A DNA stretch of 64,000 nucleotides, from positions 6,400,208 through 6,464,207 of the forward strand of contig CM060203.1 of NCBI GenBank assembly GCA_030562195.1, in the 5' to 3' direction. Under the pieces are notes generated by a model that was not told the origin of the DNA, did not search any database, and saw only the letters and a list, made by a program, of their open reading frames with translations. A program made the translations under genes and the position numbers. This DNA is from Nipponacmea schrenckii (lineage: Eukaryota; Mollusca; Gastropoda; Lottiidae). Below are positions 41,035 through 52,572 of the stretch, piece after piece. Every line of letters starts with the position of its first letter. The stretch's first letter is position 1.

Positions 41035-43142
41035 GAAATGTATTTTTAAACTCCATTGTTCTGTACTTTATGGTGTTGAAATGAAAACCATGTAAAGCTA
41101 TATAGTCTTCGACCCATGCACATTACCCTACATTCTATGCCCACACCATCGTCTGGAACAATGCAGATGTCAATAAACAATTGACAATACTAATTGGATA
41201 ATCATGTTCGTCTTGCTTACTCAAATGTAAATATATTATTGATAAATACAAAATCCATTCGGTTGGTTCATCAATTGAATTACAATTGTCGTCACATCCG
41301 TATGGATCACCATAATTTGACATTTCGGGTTTGATTTGGGTCTTGAAAATATGTAAATTGTCTTCCGAGATACTAGAACTCCACAAAATATCATCTAAAT
41401 TTTTCGGTTAAATTTGGACAGTCATGGATTTGACAATGGGCATTGTTATTGATACGCTTATCAAACAATTCCCGTTTCAGGGACTAAGGTACGATTGGTC
41501 AATGTACTCCTGATAATGATAAAAGTGTAGCTACTGCTTTAAAACAACTATATTACCTTTAGATTCGCAACCTGTCAACACAGCAAAGTGAATAACCGAA
41601 TGGCATTAAATTATGTATATAAAAAAAGGGTGTAACGTCAGCAAACAACCTACCAGTTGAATGAACAGAACATATACAGCCTATTTAAACTAAATAATTG
41701 AATAAATGAATTGCATATAATTACCTAAAATTAAACAGGGCACTGTTCTCTTATTCTTGTATTTTGATTTCAATATATACGGGGTGGAAACGACTGTTTG
41801 AATTTTCAAATGTAACAAAGGAACATTGTGTCTGGTAAAAATAAACAGAATGGAAACGAAATCAAATAGTTGAGCGGAAGTGAATTTTATATCGCTTGCC
41901 TGGAAATCACAAACAACATTTTCGCAGACGTATTCCAGTGTTTAAATATGTTGCGAAAAGCTGGATATTTTAGACAACAGTATAGGCTAATATATATATA
42001 AACAGCTCACCAGTAGATAATAGATCTTATTATACAAACAGAACATATCTTATAACACAAATACTATACTATAATACAAATTATGCGGATATTGTAATAT
42101 TTAAGCGACTATAATATAATATAATATGATTGTGCTTTCTTATAACTAGCAAGTGATATTAAATGAACGTTTATAGTACTTAAAATACTATGGATTTGTA
42201 CAAATTTTTCCCTGATTTGTGAAACAAAATATACGTTAGTGGAACTTAATACTTGAAATACTACGGTTTATACGGATGTCAACTCAAAACGGGAGCGACG
42301 TAAGAGTTCGGTAACATTAAGTTATAAATTAGCTCTAGGAAACAGCTGACCCCCGGGTCATGTCATTATTATAGTATCTATCCCTATCTACATCTGATAT
42401 CGATGATATCCATCTTCATGACAAAGTCTATATTTTATTTTAATGAAAACTTTAATATCAAAACTTCAAGTAAACCATCAACTTTCAGGTTTATACAACA
42501 AAACCTCAGAGTTAAAATTCAACTTTCGACTAAAAATCGGAATTCACCAAAAATCGGTTTAATTTTAAGTTCACCAAATGATGAAAGGTTCCACAAACTA
42601 ATTTTCTGTTCTAGAAGCTGCGCTTGTGGTAATTTTCAAAACGTGCAAAGCAACAGTTTGTGTAATGAGAGTTATTTAGTCAAGAAAGTGACATTATTTG
42701 TCTACTTTTTAAAGTGTTCCTACATGCCTCGAGAAATAGAGAGTCGGAAATGAAATACAATACTAATATAGGCTAGTGTTGAGTTCGGAGTAAAGAGTCG
42801 TGATACACAATTAACCTGATACGATTCTCACTAGGCTCTAAACTACTTTTGCTAAGTCGATCTCAAAACAAAGTCGTGACCTTACACGACAGACTGGTTG
42901 TACTGCAAAATATTTCCTTGATTTGTAAAACAAAATATTACGTTAGTGGAAACTTTAGTCGTATAACTTCTTTATAAGTTTTTAGTATACCTTTAAGGGA
43001 TTTTACCTCTTGCAGAAAGAGGGAACAAGGTCCAAATTTAAAATAGAACCAATCTAAACATCGTTTTATCTGGTCTCATTGGTACTTCAAAGTGTGATTG
43101 TGTCCGGTTTTCATTTATTTTATATTCAAGGCGAATCATAGA

Positions 43143-43162
43143 ATATATATATATATATATAT
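43143..43162. repeat. (AT)10 microsatellite
   Basis: Uninterrupted alternating AT run of 20 bases. Confidence 0.9.
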
Positions 43163-44458
43163 GACTGGTGCCTTGTCATTCAGTATTGAAAAATTTAATA
43201 CATATACAATACATACCTGTTTTATTGCTGAATTTCACTCGTTATCCTCTTTAAGCATCTAGATGAATTGATCATAAACTTTATTTTCTCGTTGAGTGAA
43301 GCTAAATCGATAGGGCTATAGTTTTAAAAAAGTGACAGCCGTCACAAACTCATGTTGCCATGTTGTAGCTTACAAGCTTGATCTATTTACTTGACCCATT
43401 TCGCGTGATAAGAAATGACTGGATATAAGACTCCTTTGTAGTCTTTAATATACCAGTCAAATATAGCGCGCTAGGAACGGTAACTCCACATCTTCACAGT
43501 GAAACAAATTCAATTTTGAACATACCCATGACATTAATCTTCTACATGAATGTCAATATCCATTCAGTAACAATTTAAAATCTATCAATCACGATCAACT
43601 AAGTCAATTATGTTCACCTGGATTTTTGAGAGATTCAGAGAGAAATTGATCTTTTTTGTAACAGGACATACTCACTTACACAAGTAAACAGGGTTAATGG
43701 GACTGCTTATGAGAAAAAAGATTGGTTCCCACCATCCCAAATCTATCTTTTACGCCAATCTTATTTCTGCTCTGATATCCAAAAGAGTCTTTATCAGAAT
43801 AAAATGACTAAAAATATTAACCTATCAAAAGTTTATTATAACAGCTGAATTTTCAAAAATCATTATTATAAGCATTGATAAGTTACAATTTGTTTAAAAA
43901 CAATAAGAATGGACAAATTTCCAAATATCAATATTTGGACCCTGTTAAAATCCATTTTAATTTCATTTTTGACAAATCATATATTTCCATTCAACCATTC
44001 AATGAACGAAATTTGGCAAGATTACTTGCCAATGAACTACAAAAATCTCAAGGATGGGAGAATGGAATATTTTGCAATAAAGACAGCAGAAAGGAAATTT
44101 TGGTTGATTAAAATGGGAATATCACAGTAAGGTTTAAAATCAAAGACGTTTGCACTTTGTCTTATTATAACATCTTATTGAAGGCCTTGTTATTTTTACA
44201 GATTGTCTGCACCTTTTGTATTACAATAGAAAGAATTGTCTTCTGTTCCATCACAAAATATTTGTCATTTCAGACCAACAATTTTCATTGCATATATTCA
44301 CTATCAATTCATCTTGTTCAGTTTCTCATCAAGTTCACATAGTATGTGAGAGAAACAAGACCTACCCTATTGGTAGATCACAATCTTATGCTTTGTAAAA
44401 ATGACAAGGCCAAATATTAACAAATAGAAAAAATAAATAAAAAATGGAATATGATAGT

Positions 44459-47400
44459 TTAAGCTGAAGGTTGGTACTGGTCGACCCGGTCTAATAAAGC
44501 ATCAGAATATCCAGGAGAGTAATATCTGAAAATAAATAAAATATACAATTTTTAAAACATAAAAAAAAAAAAAGTAAGAGTAAAGAGGATGTAATATCTG
44601 CTTAATATTTAAGCATCCATTTTTAAATGCATTAATGATTCCCTTTTCTTAACAAATGATATATGAAATTCATAGACTGAGGCATCTTGTAGTTTTTAAT
44701 TTTTTTACAAAAACTCACTTGACAATTTCTTCTGGGTAGACATTATTAATTGTGTTGATATATTCGGCTAGAGCTGATCCGGGTTCTGCTTTTATTTCTT
44801 GTATTTTCTTCAAACCTCCACTTGTGACAAAGAGTCTTCTAGCTTTGGTATCATGGGGTAAAACTTTACTGAATTGGCCAACAACATGTTTAAGAACATT
44901 GGGAGGTGCATCATGTAGTAAGGGTTCTAAAGCTGGTAAGTGAACACATTTTTGGAGAATATTTTTTAATGCTTTTTTACTCTGAAAAAGAAAAAGAAAA
45001 TTAGATTAGAAACTCTTGTTCTGTGAGTATACTGAAATATATATATATATATCTGCTTAGTTTTAAGTCTCAACCTTCTACTACAAGGCAGTGCATCCAA
45101 GGACCATAACTCATAAATACAAATTAGATTATTAATTAAGTAAAGCATAATAGCAAGTGCTTTTGAGAGTCAATTCTTACATCAATCCACCTAGGCAAGA
45201 GACCTAAGGGACATAACTCTTGAATACATAGTGAAATATTATCCATTTACAAACCTTTGTCTGTAAATCTTCGGAAACATCTGCTCTCAGGTAACACTGT
45301 AATAATCTGGGTAGAACGTTAGCCACTGCTACAGCTTTAGCATGTTCTGGTGTGTGACGTCCAATCTGTCCTAAAGCCCATGCTATAGCAGCTTGAATAT
45401 GATCATCTGGCTCCTCTGATAGCGCTATGGCTAACTGGACCACACCCTACAAAAAAAAGTTTGAAAATTAATTAACTTTCTACATTCCTAATATTATTAA
45501 GATTACTAAGCTTATTGAACTAGCATCCTGCTCTTGATTGCATCTATACTAATAGCAAGGAAAATTTGTGGTCATCATACATACCTTAGACACAATAACA
45601 GCCATAGCTAGATTTTCAGAATGGGCAGCAACATAGCCCAACATCATTATACCGGGCAGACGCACATTGCCCTTCGACTCTCCAACATAATCTACAACAG
45701 CTGCAACCCCACCAGCATTCACAATTAGCTGCGCCAACTGAAATTTCAATCATCATAGAATTAATAAATAAGTTTGGTCCAAGTTACCATTGTCTGGCAA
45801 AGATATCAAAAATATACACATAGGTAAAACATAGTTTCATGTGAGAATATCCTTTTGTTATCTGGAGCAAATTTACCACAAGTTCATTTCTATTGCTTTA
45901 AATTCAAATTTAATTGAAAAATGAAATCCGTCTTCCTATTAGGTAGAAGTCTTAAGTTTTCAGTAATATGAAATCTGATGTATCGGTATAATATAAATAA
46001 ACTAACCTCTGGTGTGTGTTTTGCTATTTCTCTAATCAAAGTCGCTACATTTTTCTTCACATACTCATCAGGATCCTTCAGACATGTAAGAACAGCCGGG
46101 AAGATTTCAGCTTCCACAACCATTTCAGCTAGATCAACTGAATGTTTAGCCATTTGACTAAGTGCTGAAAATACTTGACGCTGAAAGAAAATAAATAGAT
46201 TTGATATTCAGAATGTATTGGAGATACTGAACTGGAAAAGGAACAATTTTTAAACCTTTTTAAAGCACTTGCTTTATTTTTTACACGATAAGTACGAATT
46301 GGAAATTAGATATTTAAATAAAATTTCACTGACCTTCAATTTAGGGTCAGGATTAAGAATCATCTGTGCTAAATGGGCAATAGCCCCAGCATCAACCACA
46401 GTCTGGGCAAGTTCTGGAGAGTGTTTGCAGATGTCACTCAAGGCTGATGCTGCAATTCTTTTTAATGATAGTTCTGGTTCTTGAATACACAATACCAATA
46501 ATGGTACAGCACCAGCATCAACTACAGCCTGTGCTAATTCTAAAAAAAAAAAAAATAATAAGAAACCCTTTTTTTTATTCAATGGGCAGCTTAAAACAAT
46601 GATTAAAGATTTAATATAAGTTGTCTGTTGCATCAGGTAATTTTTAGAATTTAAAGGAGGGCTAGTTCTGAACTGATTAATTAGAAATATTTGTTAAGAT
46701 TTATTTAATTTAAATAAAAACACAAAATAACTTACCTCCATTGTGTCTAGCAATGTAACCTAAAGCCCAAGCTGCTGATTCTTTCACTCCTGGGTCAAAT
46801 TCTTCTAAACAAATAACAAGAGCATCCAGAGCACCACAATCGACCACAGACTGGGCTAACTGGGGTGAATGTTTCGCTACTGCTCTTAGTACAAATGCTG
46901 CTGCTTTTTTATAGAATCTCTGAAATAAAAAGACAACTAACTCATGATATGTGGATCTTGCGTATTTGTAGCAATGATGTTCCTGTAGATCATACAGCTA
47001 ACAAACTTAACTTTAACAATAAGTTCCAATTAAAGTTTGGTCACTCTTAGAAGAAAATGTTATGATAATTACCACTTGTAAAATTGATAAAAACTCATTA
47101 AGATTTTGATAATTAAGTAACTTACATTTTGTTCAGCCAAAGAGTAGACTAACTGTGGTAGTATATCTCCTTTTACAACAGCTTCAGCCAAATCATCATT
47201 ATAATTAGCTAGTCTACCAAGAGCTAAAGCTGCTGTTTGTTGAATTGTTGGTACAATATCTAATAACAATGGACGCAGAAGTGACATGACCCCAGCATTT
47301 TGGAGCGTTTCTATGTTTTGTGGTCTAGAAGCCAACTCAGCCACTGTCTGTACGAACTGTGTTCGAGACTTCTGATATTGTTCAAAAACTAAAACAGAAA

Positions 47401-47809
47401 TTTTTTATTTTAAACATCAACTTAACCAAATTGAACTGAGACAGAAGTAGGCTAGAAGCAACTTTGATTTATAAACATTCCCTAATTTGAAAGTCTAGAT
47501 CTAGTCTTATTCATATTTACACTGTGGTAGATGGTATAGGATTATTTCTAGTAGATCTAAGCTTGGTCCGTTAACAAGTAATTTTCAATTTATAAAAATA
47601 GACCTGGATGATTCTAGTGCAAAGTAAATCGGAAATCATTTATTATCTAGATCTTATCATTTATTATCTAGATCTATAGGCCTAGAATCTATCATGTTCA
47701 GGATTCATTTTTTTTTTCCATTTTTTTCCAAAACCGAAAATATTGAAGACTGAAATCGATCTAATAAAGATGCCGGCTTCTTACCTTGTAAAACTTGTCT
47801 TTGACTCAT
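44459..47809 (-). CDS. SPAG6: Sperm-associated antigen 6 (PF16), 9 exons
   Basis: Encodes 508 aa, matching the usual 509-aa SPAG6. Exons: 47809-47785, 47388-47126, 46919-46736, 46539-46334, 46180-46007, 45737-45585, 45446-45255, 44981-44719, 44525-44459; all GT-AG and in phase. The start MSQRQVLQVFEQYQKSRTQF and the end SPGYSDALLDRVDQYQP are the family's conserved termini. Between them are eight armadillo repeats of about 42 residues with phrases such as ELAQAVVDAGAVPLLV and AKHSPQLAQSVVDCGALDAL. Homologues (PF16 in Chlamydomonas) sit on the C1 microtubule of the axonemal central apparatus and are needed for ciliary and flagellar motility. The first coding exon is only 25 bases. Starts 315 bp from divergent CISD3. 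I see no truncation or disrupted repeat. Confidence 0.97.
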
Positions 47810-48124
47810 TTTTGCAGTTCTGTAACGTTCAACAACATGAACCTGGCTTTTAATGGAAAATTTGACAGACTTATGTTGCCGACAATGCTGTTGCTAAGCA
47901 AATGTAAATAGCAACAACTGTCCCGCGATAAACTTCCGGCGTTTTCGGATTTGTCAAAATTCAAGGGTAAACATTCATCAAAATAAAAAAAATTGAAAAT
48001 CTATTATGACGTGAAAAATCAGCATATATAAAATACATTTTTTTTGAAAATGGGAAAACTGAATAAAAAGGATTTATTTTACTTAATATAAATTGTCTTT
48101 CATTTTTTAGTGCAGTCCTTCAAG
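47810..48124. promoter_or_regulatory. Shared SPAG6/CISD3 upstream region (315 bp)
   Basis: The whole interval between the two divergent start codons. Both 5' UTRs and core promoters must lie within or overlap it unless there are undetected upstream exons. It contains a GC-richer patch (gtcccgcgataaacttccggcg, 47921-47942) and no obvious TATA box paired with either ATG, as expected for a bidirectional housekeeping-type promoter. Transcription start sites are not visible from sequence. Confidence 0.55.
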
Positions 48125-49068
48125 ATGGCGCTGTCCATTGGGTTGAAAAAAGTCGTTGGAATAAATACTTCCCGTTTATTAGGAATGCAAATTTATTTTC
48201 ATGTAAGATTAACTCGATATTTTAAATGTGTGGTTTGTAGCATTGAAATAAATTTTTGATGTTCCCTGAAATACTCTGCAAATTGTCACCTTAAATAGTG
48301 CATAAAACTCAAGGGAGAAAACTCTTAATAATAACTCAGATTACACTGGAAGATAGAGATAATTAAGAAACCTCTTTACTGCCACCTAATGTATTCTACC
48401 ATTACTCAACCCATTTTTATTTTCATAAAGACGTCTGCTTGCTAATATTTGATATCATTACCCATCCCACTTTTATTTCTTATATAGACGTCTGCTATAA
48501 ATGACTTCAATAATCAGAGAAGATGGAAAAAGCATCCAGAGAAACCTCAGTTTGTGGATGAGTACACAAACAACCCACCAAAGGGAAAAATATATGACAA
48601 GAAACCCTTTCGGATTGAATTACAAGCGGGTAAAAGATATTCCTGGTGTTTGTGCGGTACTAGTAAAACACAGGTTTGTATCAAGATAAATCAATTCAAA
48701 CTTGCTTTACACATTCAATTTAATTTTAAATAATTGTTACTTACAGCTTTTAAATATGGAACAAGCAAGAAACTTATTTTTTGTCGCCTCACATAGCAAA
48801 GACAACTTTGAAGGGAGATTTGAGCCAATCAAGCGTTTTCACTGAATTTTGCATTTTTCTCTTCTTTTTTTTTCAGCCATTATGTGATGGAAGCCATAGA
48901 ATTTTATGGGGAACCCAGGAAATAAAAACAGAATACAAATGGCAACCAATGATTTTCACAGTTGACGAAACTAAAGAATACTGGCTTTGTAATTGTAAAC
49001 AATCTAATAATCGGCCATTTTGTGATGGTACTCATAAACAGGAAGATATTCAGACAAAAGTCAAATAA
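48125..49068 (+). CDS. CISD3: CDGSH iron-sulfur domain protein 3, mitochondrial (3 exons)
   Basis: Encodes 151 aa from exons 48125-48202, 48488-48673 and 48877-49068, all GT-AG and all phase 0. The N-terminus (MALSIGLKKVVGINTSRLLG) is basic and amphipathic with no acidic residues, as in a mitochondrial targeting peptide. Two CDGSH domains follow. Ligands of the first 2Fe-2S cluster are Cys80, Cys82, Cys91 and His95 (WCLCGTSKTQPLCDGSH), and of the second Cys126, Cys128, Cys137 and His141 (WLCNCKQSNNRPFCDGTH). Two such domains without a membrane anchor is the layout of CISD3/Miner2, a monomeric matrix protein that can transfer clusters or electrons; CISD1/2 have one domain plus a membrane helix. 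The second intron interrupts the first domain between Gln88 and Pro89. Diverges from SPAG6 and converges on COMMD3. Confidence 0.96.
48401..48496 (+). repeat. Tandem duplication of the CISD3 exon-2 splice acceptor
   Basis: Two copies, 48401-48439 and 48457-48496, share attactcaacccatttttat-like tract, AG, then acgtctgct, with the exon start displaced by 57 bases. Only the downstream copy opens into the conserved exon. The upstream copy, also preceded by AG, would read T-S-A-C and then a stop. Confidence 0.85.
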
Positions 49069-49324
49069 TATTCATGTCAAATTTTATAATTGTGGACAGA
49101 GTCTTACTCCAATGATAAATATATTGTATAAACTAGTAGCTACGTGTAGGTATGGATTTTAACTGAGAAACCCTATATAAACAATTTATCTCAGAAGCAC
49201 TGAAAAGGATGACAAAGTCAGTGTTAGTGGAATTGAAATATTCCAGCTAAGATTACATCATATAGTTTTAAGTCAAAGATTGTAATTTGTAATGGTGATA
49301 TAAATTATATAGTGCTATTGGTAT

Positions 49325-49330
49325 ATTAAA
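49325..49330 (+). promoter_or_regulatory. Candidate CISD3 polyadenylation signal
   Basis: ATTAAA 257 bases after the CISD3 stop codon, in sequence lying between the convergent CISD3 and COMMD3 ends. Confidence 0.35.
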
Positions 49331-49606
49331 ATAACATTTATTACATAGTACTATTGCCTTATAGATATTTTATAAGACAAACCAAAACATCAAACGATAT
49401 TATAAATTTATTATTTTAATTGATTGGATTTGTCTGCGTTCAAAACACAAAGAGATACAATGAAATCCAGTTTTACACATCAGTTTACTAATAACTAGTT
49501 TGTCAAAATGTCAGTAACACATATTTTTTTTACATAGAAGTAAGATAGAAGTAGTGTATTTGTGTGATGGCTACAGCATATTACTGCATTGTCTTATGTG
49601 ACAAAG

Positions 49607-49612
49607 TTTATT
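49607..49612 (-). promoter_or_regulatory. Candidate COMMD3 polyadenylation signal
   Basis: AATAAA on the - strand, about 80 bases downstream of the COMMD3 stop codon. If used, the COMMD3 transcript would end before reaching CISD3. Confidence 0.55.
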
Positions 49613-49689
49613 TATAAAAAAATTGCATTTAGGAAGTTTGTTGGATTCAACCCAAAATCCATAATTCAAACACTTCTTTTAGAACAGCA

Positions 49690-52572
49690 TCAGGACATTT
49701 GTCCCAGTTTTTCCAAACATTTTGTAGCATCTTTTAATTTTCCAACTAAATCCTTAAAAAAGAAAGAAAAAAACATTAATCAGGTATTAATTAGTTTTCA
49801 TACAAAAAGAAATCAAATAGTATCTGAAGCCATTTTCAGTTTCTTTGAGTTACATACTCGGGACAAATCTACATATATAAAGTAAATGTTTAGGTAACAT
49901 TTGTTTTTTGAAAAGTCCTAAAGTATTATTCAAATAAAAATTAAATCCTCAAAAGCAATATACTGTGCTGAAATTGACCTTCAAGTGGCAAAGTATGTAT
50001 AATTCGTTTAATCAGAATGATCGAATCGAAACACAGTTAATATGGCTTAAACTTAAATTTACACAATTTAAAGGTTTATACATTTAATATTTTTGATAGA
50101 TTTGACAGCTTCAGACATGCTGCTTTTTTAGCAGGACCTTATTTCAATTAATGGAAACCAAAACATCTGCATATGGGAAAATCTACTCTTAACTACATGC
50201 CATGTTTAGAATAGAAACAAGACAACAGAGACCAATCGTATATTAGAAATAAAAACAAAACCAATCAGACAGATGGTTGTCAGATAAATAGTTGATAATG
50301 GTTTTAATATTAATTACCGTAAGATGATATATATTTCAAAAACCTCATATTATATAAAATACAAGAATGTATATGATGACAGTCAATAGACTTCCGTTTC
50401 AAATATTTGAGATGAGTTTGTAAATAAGCCAGTTTGGGGTTTCACATTGTGCATGCGGGTTCATTCATGAGGCAATTTTAAAGAAAACTTGCTTATTGAA
50501 AAAAAAATTGTTTTTAAATTTTCTGATGCTGTCGTGGATAATCAAAACATTACTAATATAGGCCATGACAGTCAATTAGCAGAAGACTTATCTGCTCTTT
50601 AAAGAAGCAATAAGTACCTGTAGTTGCTCCATGGAGCATGAAAACTGTATTTCTTGTAATTCTGATTGGTCAGCAACCTGGAGTTATAAATGGTGAATAT
50701 TATTTATGTTGAATCATATTTGATCCAACATTAAAAGTTAAAAAAAGAATTCAAGTTTATTTGCGCTTTAATTATTGTCTGGTTATATCAATATTATTTG
50801 ATTATACAACAATAATCTAATGGGATATAGTATGAATCTGTGAGCCCTCCTTGGGGTATTGGTAACCTGCTCTATTACCCATGCTAAAAAACTGTCCGCG
50901 CTAAATGAGAGTTATATATTCACCTCTGTTTTCAGTGTAATCAGATAAACTGGTTCATTAACTTTATCTAGATGGTTATTCTGAAATATATATCATATTA
51001 ATTATCATATTAGTTGAAAGCCTTTCTTTAAGTCACCTCTTAATTGAAACTAAGATCTCAGTTTCTTACTAAATTTAAATTCATTTGTAAATTTAATAAT
51101 TCTTTCGAAAAAATTTTTTTTTATACCTACCTTAATATAATAATCAAGTCTCCAATCTACATCCACTATATGGGGAGGACTTTTACCAATACTACAATTA
51201 AAATCTCAAATATTACTGGAGTCAATCAAGTTAGTCAAGATAAGGCGTAAGACGGACCTGTAGGTGCAGGAATTGAAATAAAGTTTACCATATATCAAGT
51301 TTTAACATAGTTTTACATGCTTGTTAAGATCCGAACATGCACATCAGGAGTTATTTAAATCCACTTCTCTCCAATGTTTTGTGAGATATCTTGACAAATA
51401 ATTTCCATTATAATTCTAATATTTCTAAAGTGCTAATGAATAAAATATCTAGCATTAAGTATACAGATTGATTCTAGCTTTCTAACCAACACAACACAAA
51501 TAAAAAGTCAGTTACAGCCACAAATGATAAACACTGATACTGACCTTCCTAGTAATATCTGTATTAATGGCTTCTTGGACTGAAAATATACAATAAATTT
51601 TCATTTGAATAACTTCATTAAACCTTCAAACAATGTCCAACAATTTATTTTCTTCTCCAAGAAATGGACTAGAATCAGCTGAGCTGAAATAGGTCTTCAA
51701 AATTAATAAAACTAAATACTTACTAAATAAATATTGTTAAAACTGTTGATTCTATCAGTGGTATATTTACAGTCTTCTAATAAAGCCCTAAAAATACAAC
51801 CACAAGATATTCAACATACTGCTAGACCATCATATTTATTCATGTGTTGAATGTTGAAATAAAAGTCTGAAGAAAATCTTATAACGGCTGTACTTAGGTA
51901 AACTGATGAACCACCGGTGTGTCTAAGACCCATTCAAACTTGTGGAATGAAGTTGGGAAGTGGACAATTTTCGTTCTCAGTGTCACTTTTTTTTTCAAAG
52001 TTTTTCAATAGGTTTAGAAAACACCAATTAGACTATCAGCCATAGAAGACTAATATATACCCAATGGAAGATGACTCAACATCCCATTTGGTGGCCTCTG
52101 TTATTAATGTGATAATTCCACTGTAGGCTGACTTTAAACTGCCTTTATCTGTATCTTTAAATATTGGTTCATCTGAAATATAGATATTAACTACATTCGT
52201 TTCATATGTGTGATACAAATTTTAACAGAGTTATAAAACTGTACAAAAAAATTAAAATTGAGTTAAAAGTTCTGAAGGTCTTTTGGACATACAGGAACTA
52301 AGAAAGAAGCTATAACACTGGCATGCAATTATATGATTAAAATATTGTAAACAAAAAGGGGCGTGGAGTTCTACTTTCAATTTGTTATTAATCATATTAT
52401 TAAGCATTTCGACCATATTCCTCGAATCCTCACCCGCCACACTATTCTTGTATTTGTCTGACAATAATCCCTGACACGCATGCTTCACTAAATCATTAAA
52501 AACTTTGTCTGGAATATGGGCACTGTCGCCTGCGAGTGTTATTTCTTCCAAAACTGAACTCGACAACTCCAT
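49690..52572 (-). CDS. COMMD3: COMM domain-containing protein 3 (8 exons)
   Basis: Encodes 196 aa, the normal COMMD3 length. Exons: 52572-52434, 52172-52061, 51787-51724, 51579-51545, 51191-51131, 50980-50924, 50677-50618, 49752-49690. All introns are GT-AG, and the small exons (35-64 bp) join in phase. Diagnostic stretches are the MELSSSV start, LLEDCKYTTDRI (86-97), LLGSIGKSPPHIVDVDWRLD (114-133) and FSCSMEQLQDLVGKLKDA. The COMM domain begins around Trp130 and runs to the end. The exon-1 donor is gtgagg after VA; reading on would insert about 20 residues that the family lacks. COMMD proteins form the ring of the CCC/Commander endosomal recycling complex and also affect NF-kB and cullin regulation. 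Convergent with CISD3; same strand as SPAG6. Confidence 0.95.

Larger units (their letters stand above)
39493..44458. other. Intergenic DNA between aquaporin and SPAG6
   Basis: About 5 kb of AT-rich sequence. Any 5' untranslated exon of the aquaporin should be here but cannot be placed. An inverted-repeat element (40666-41034) and an (AT)10 run (43143-43162) are the only structures I see. The open frames at 41135-41386 and 42403-42753 and the overlapping frames at 43875-44130 show no family signature and no convincing splice context. Confidence 0.6.

Noticed and set aside
42403..42753. 116-codon frame
   Set aside because: AT-rich, Phe/Asn/Lys-dominated composition, with no motif or splice context.
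52335..52433. Continuation of COMMD3 exon 1 beyond VA
   Set aside because: The open frame continues, but the family has no residues here, and only the gtgagg donor at 52433 gives the phase needed for exon 2 and the normal protein length.
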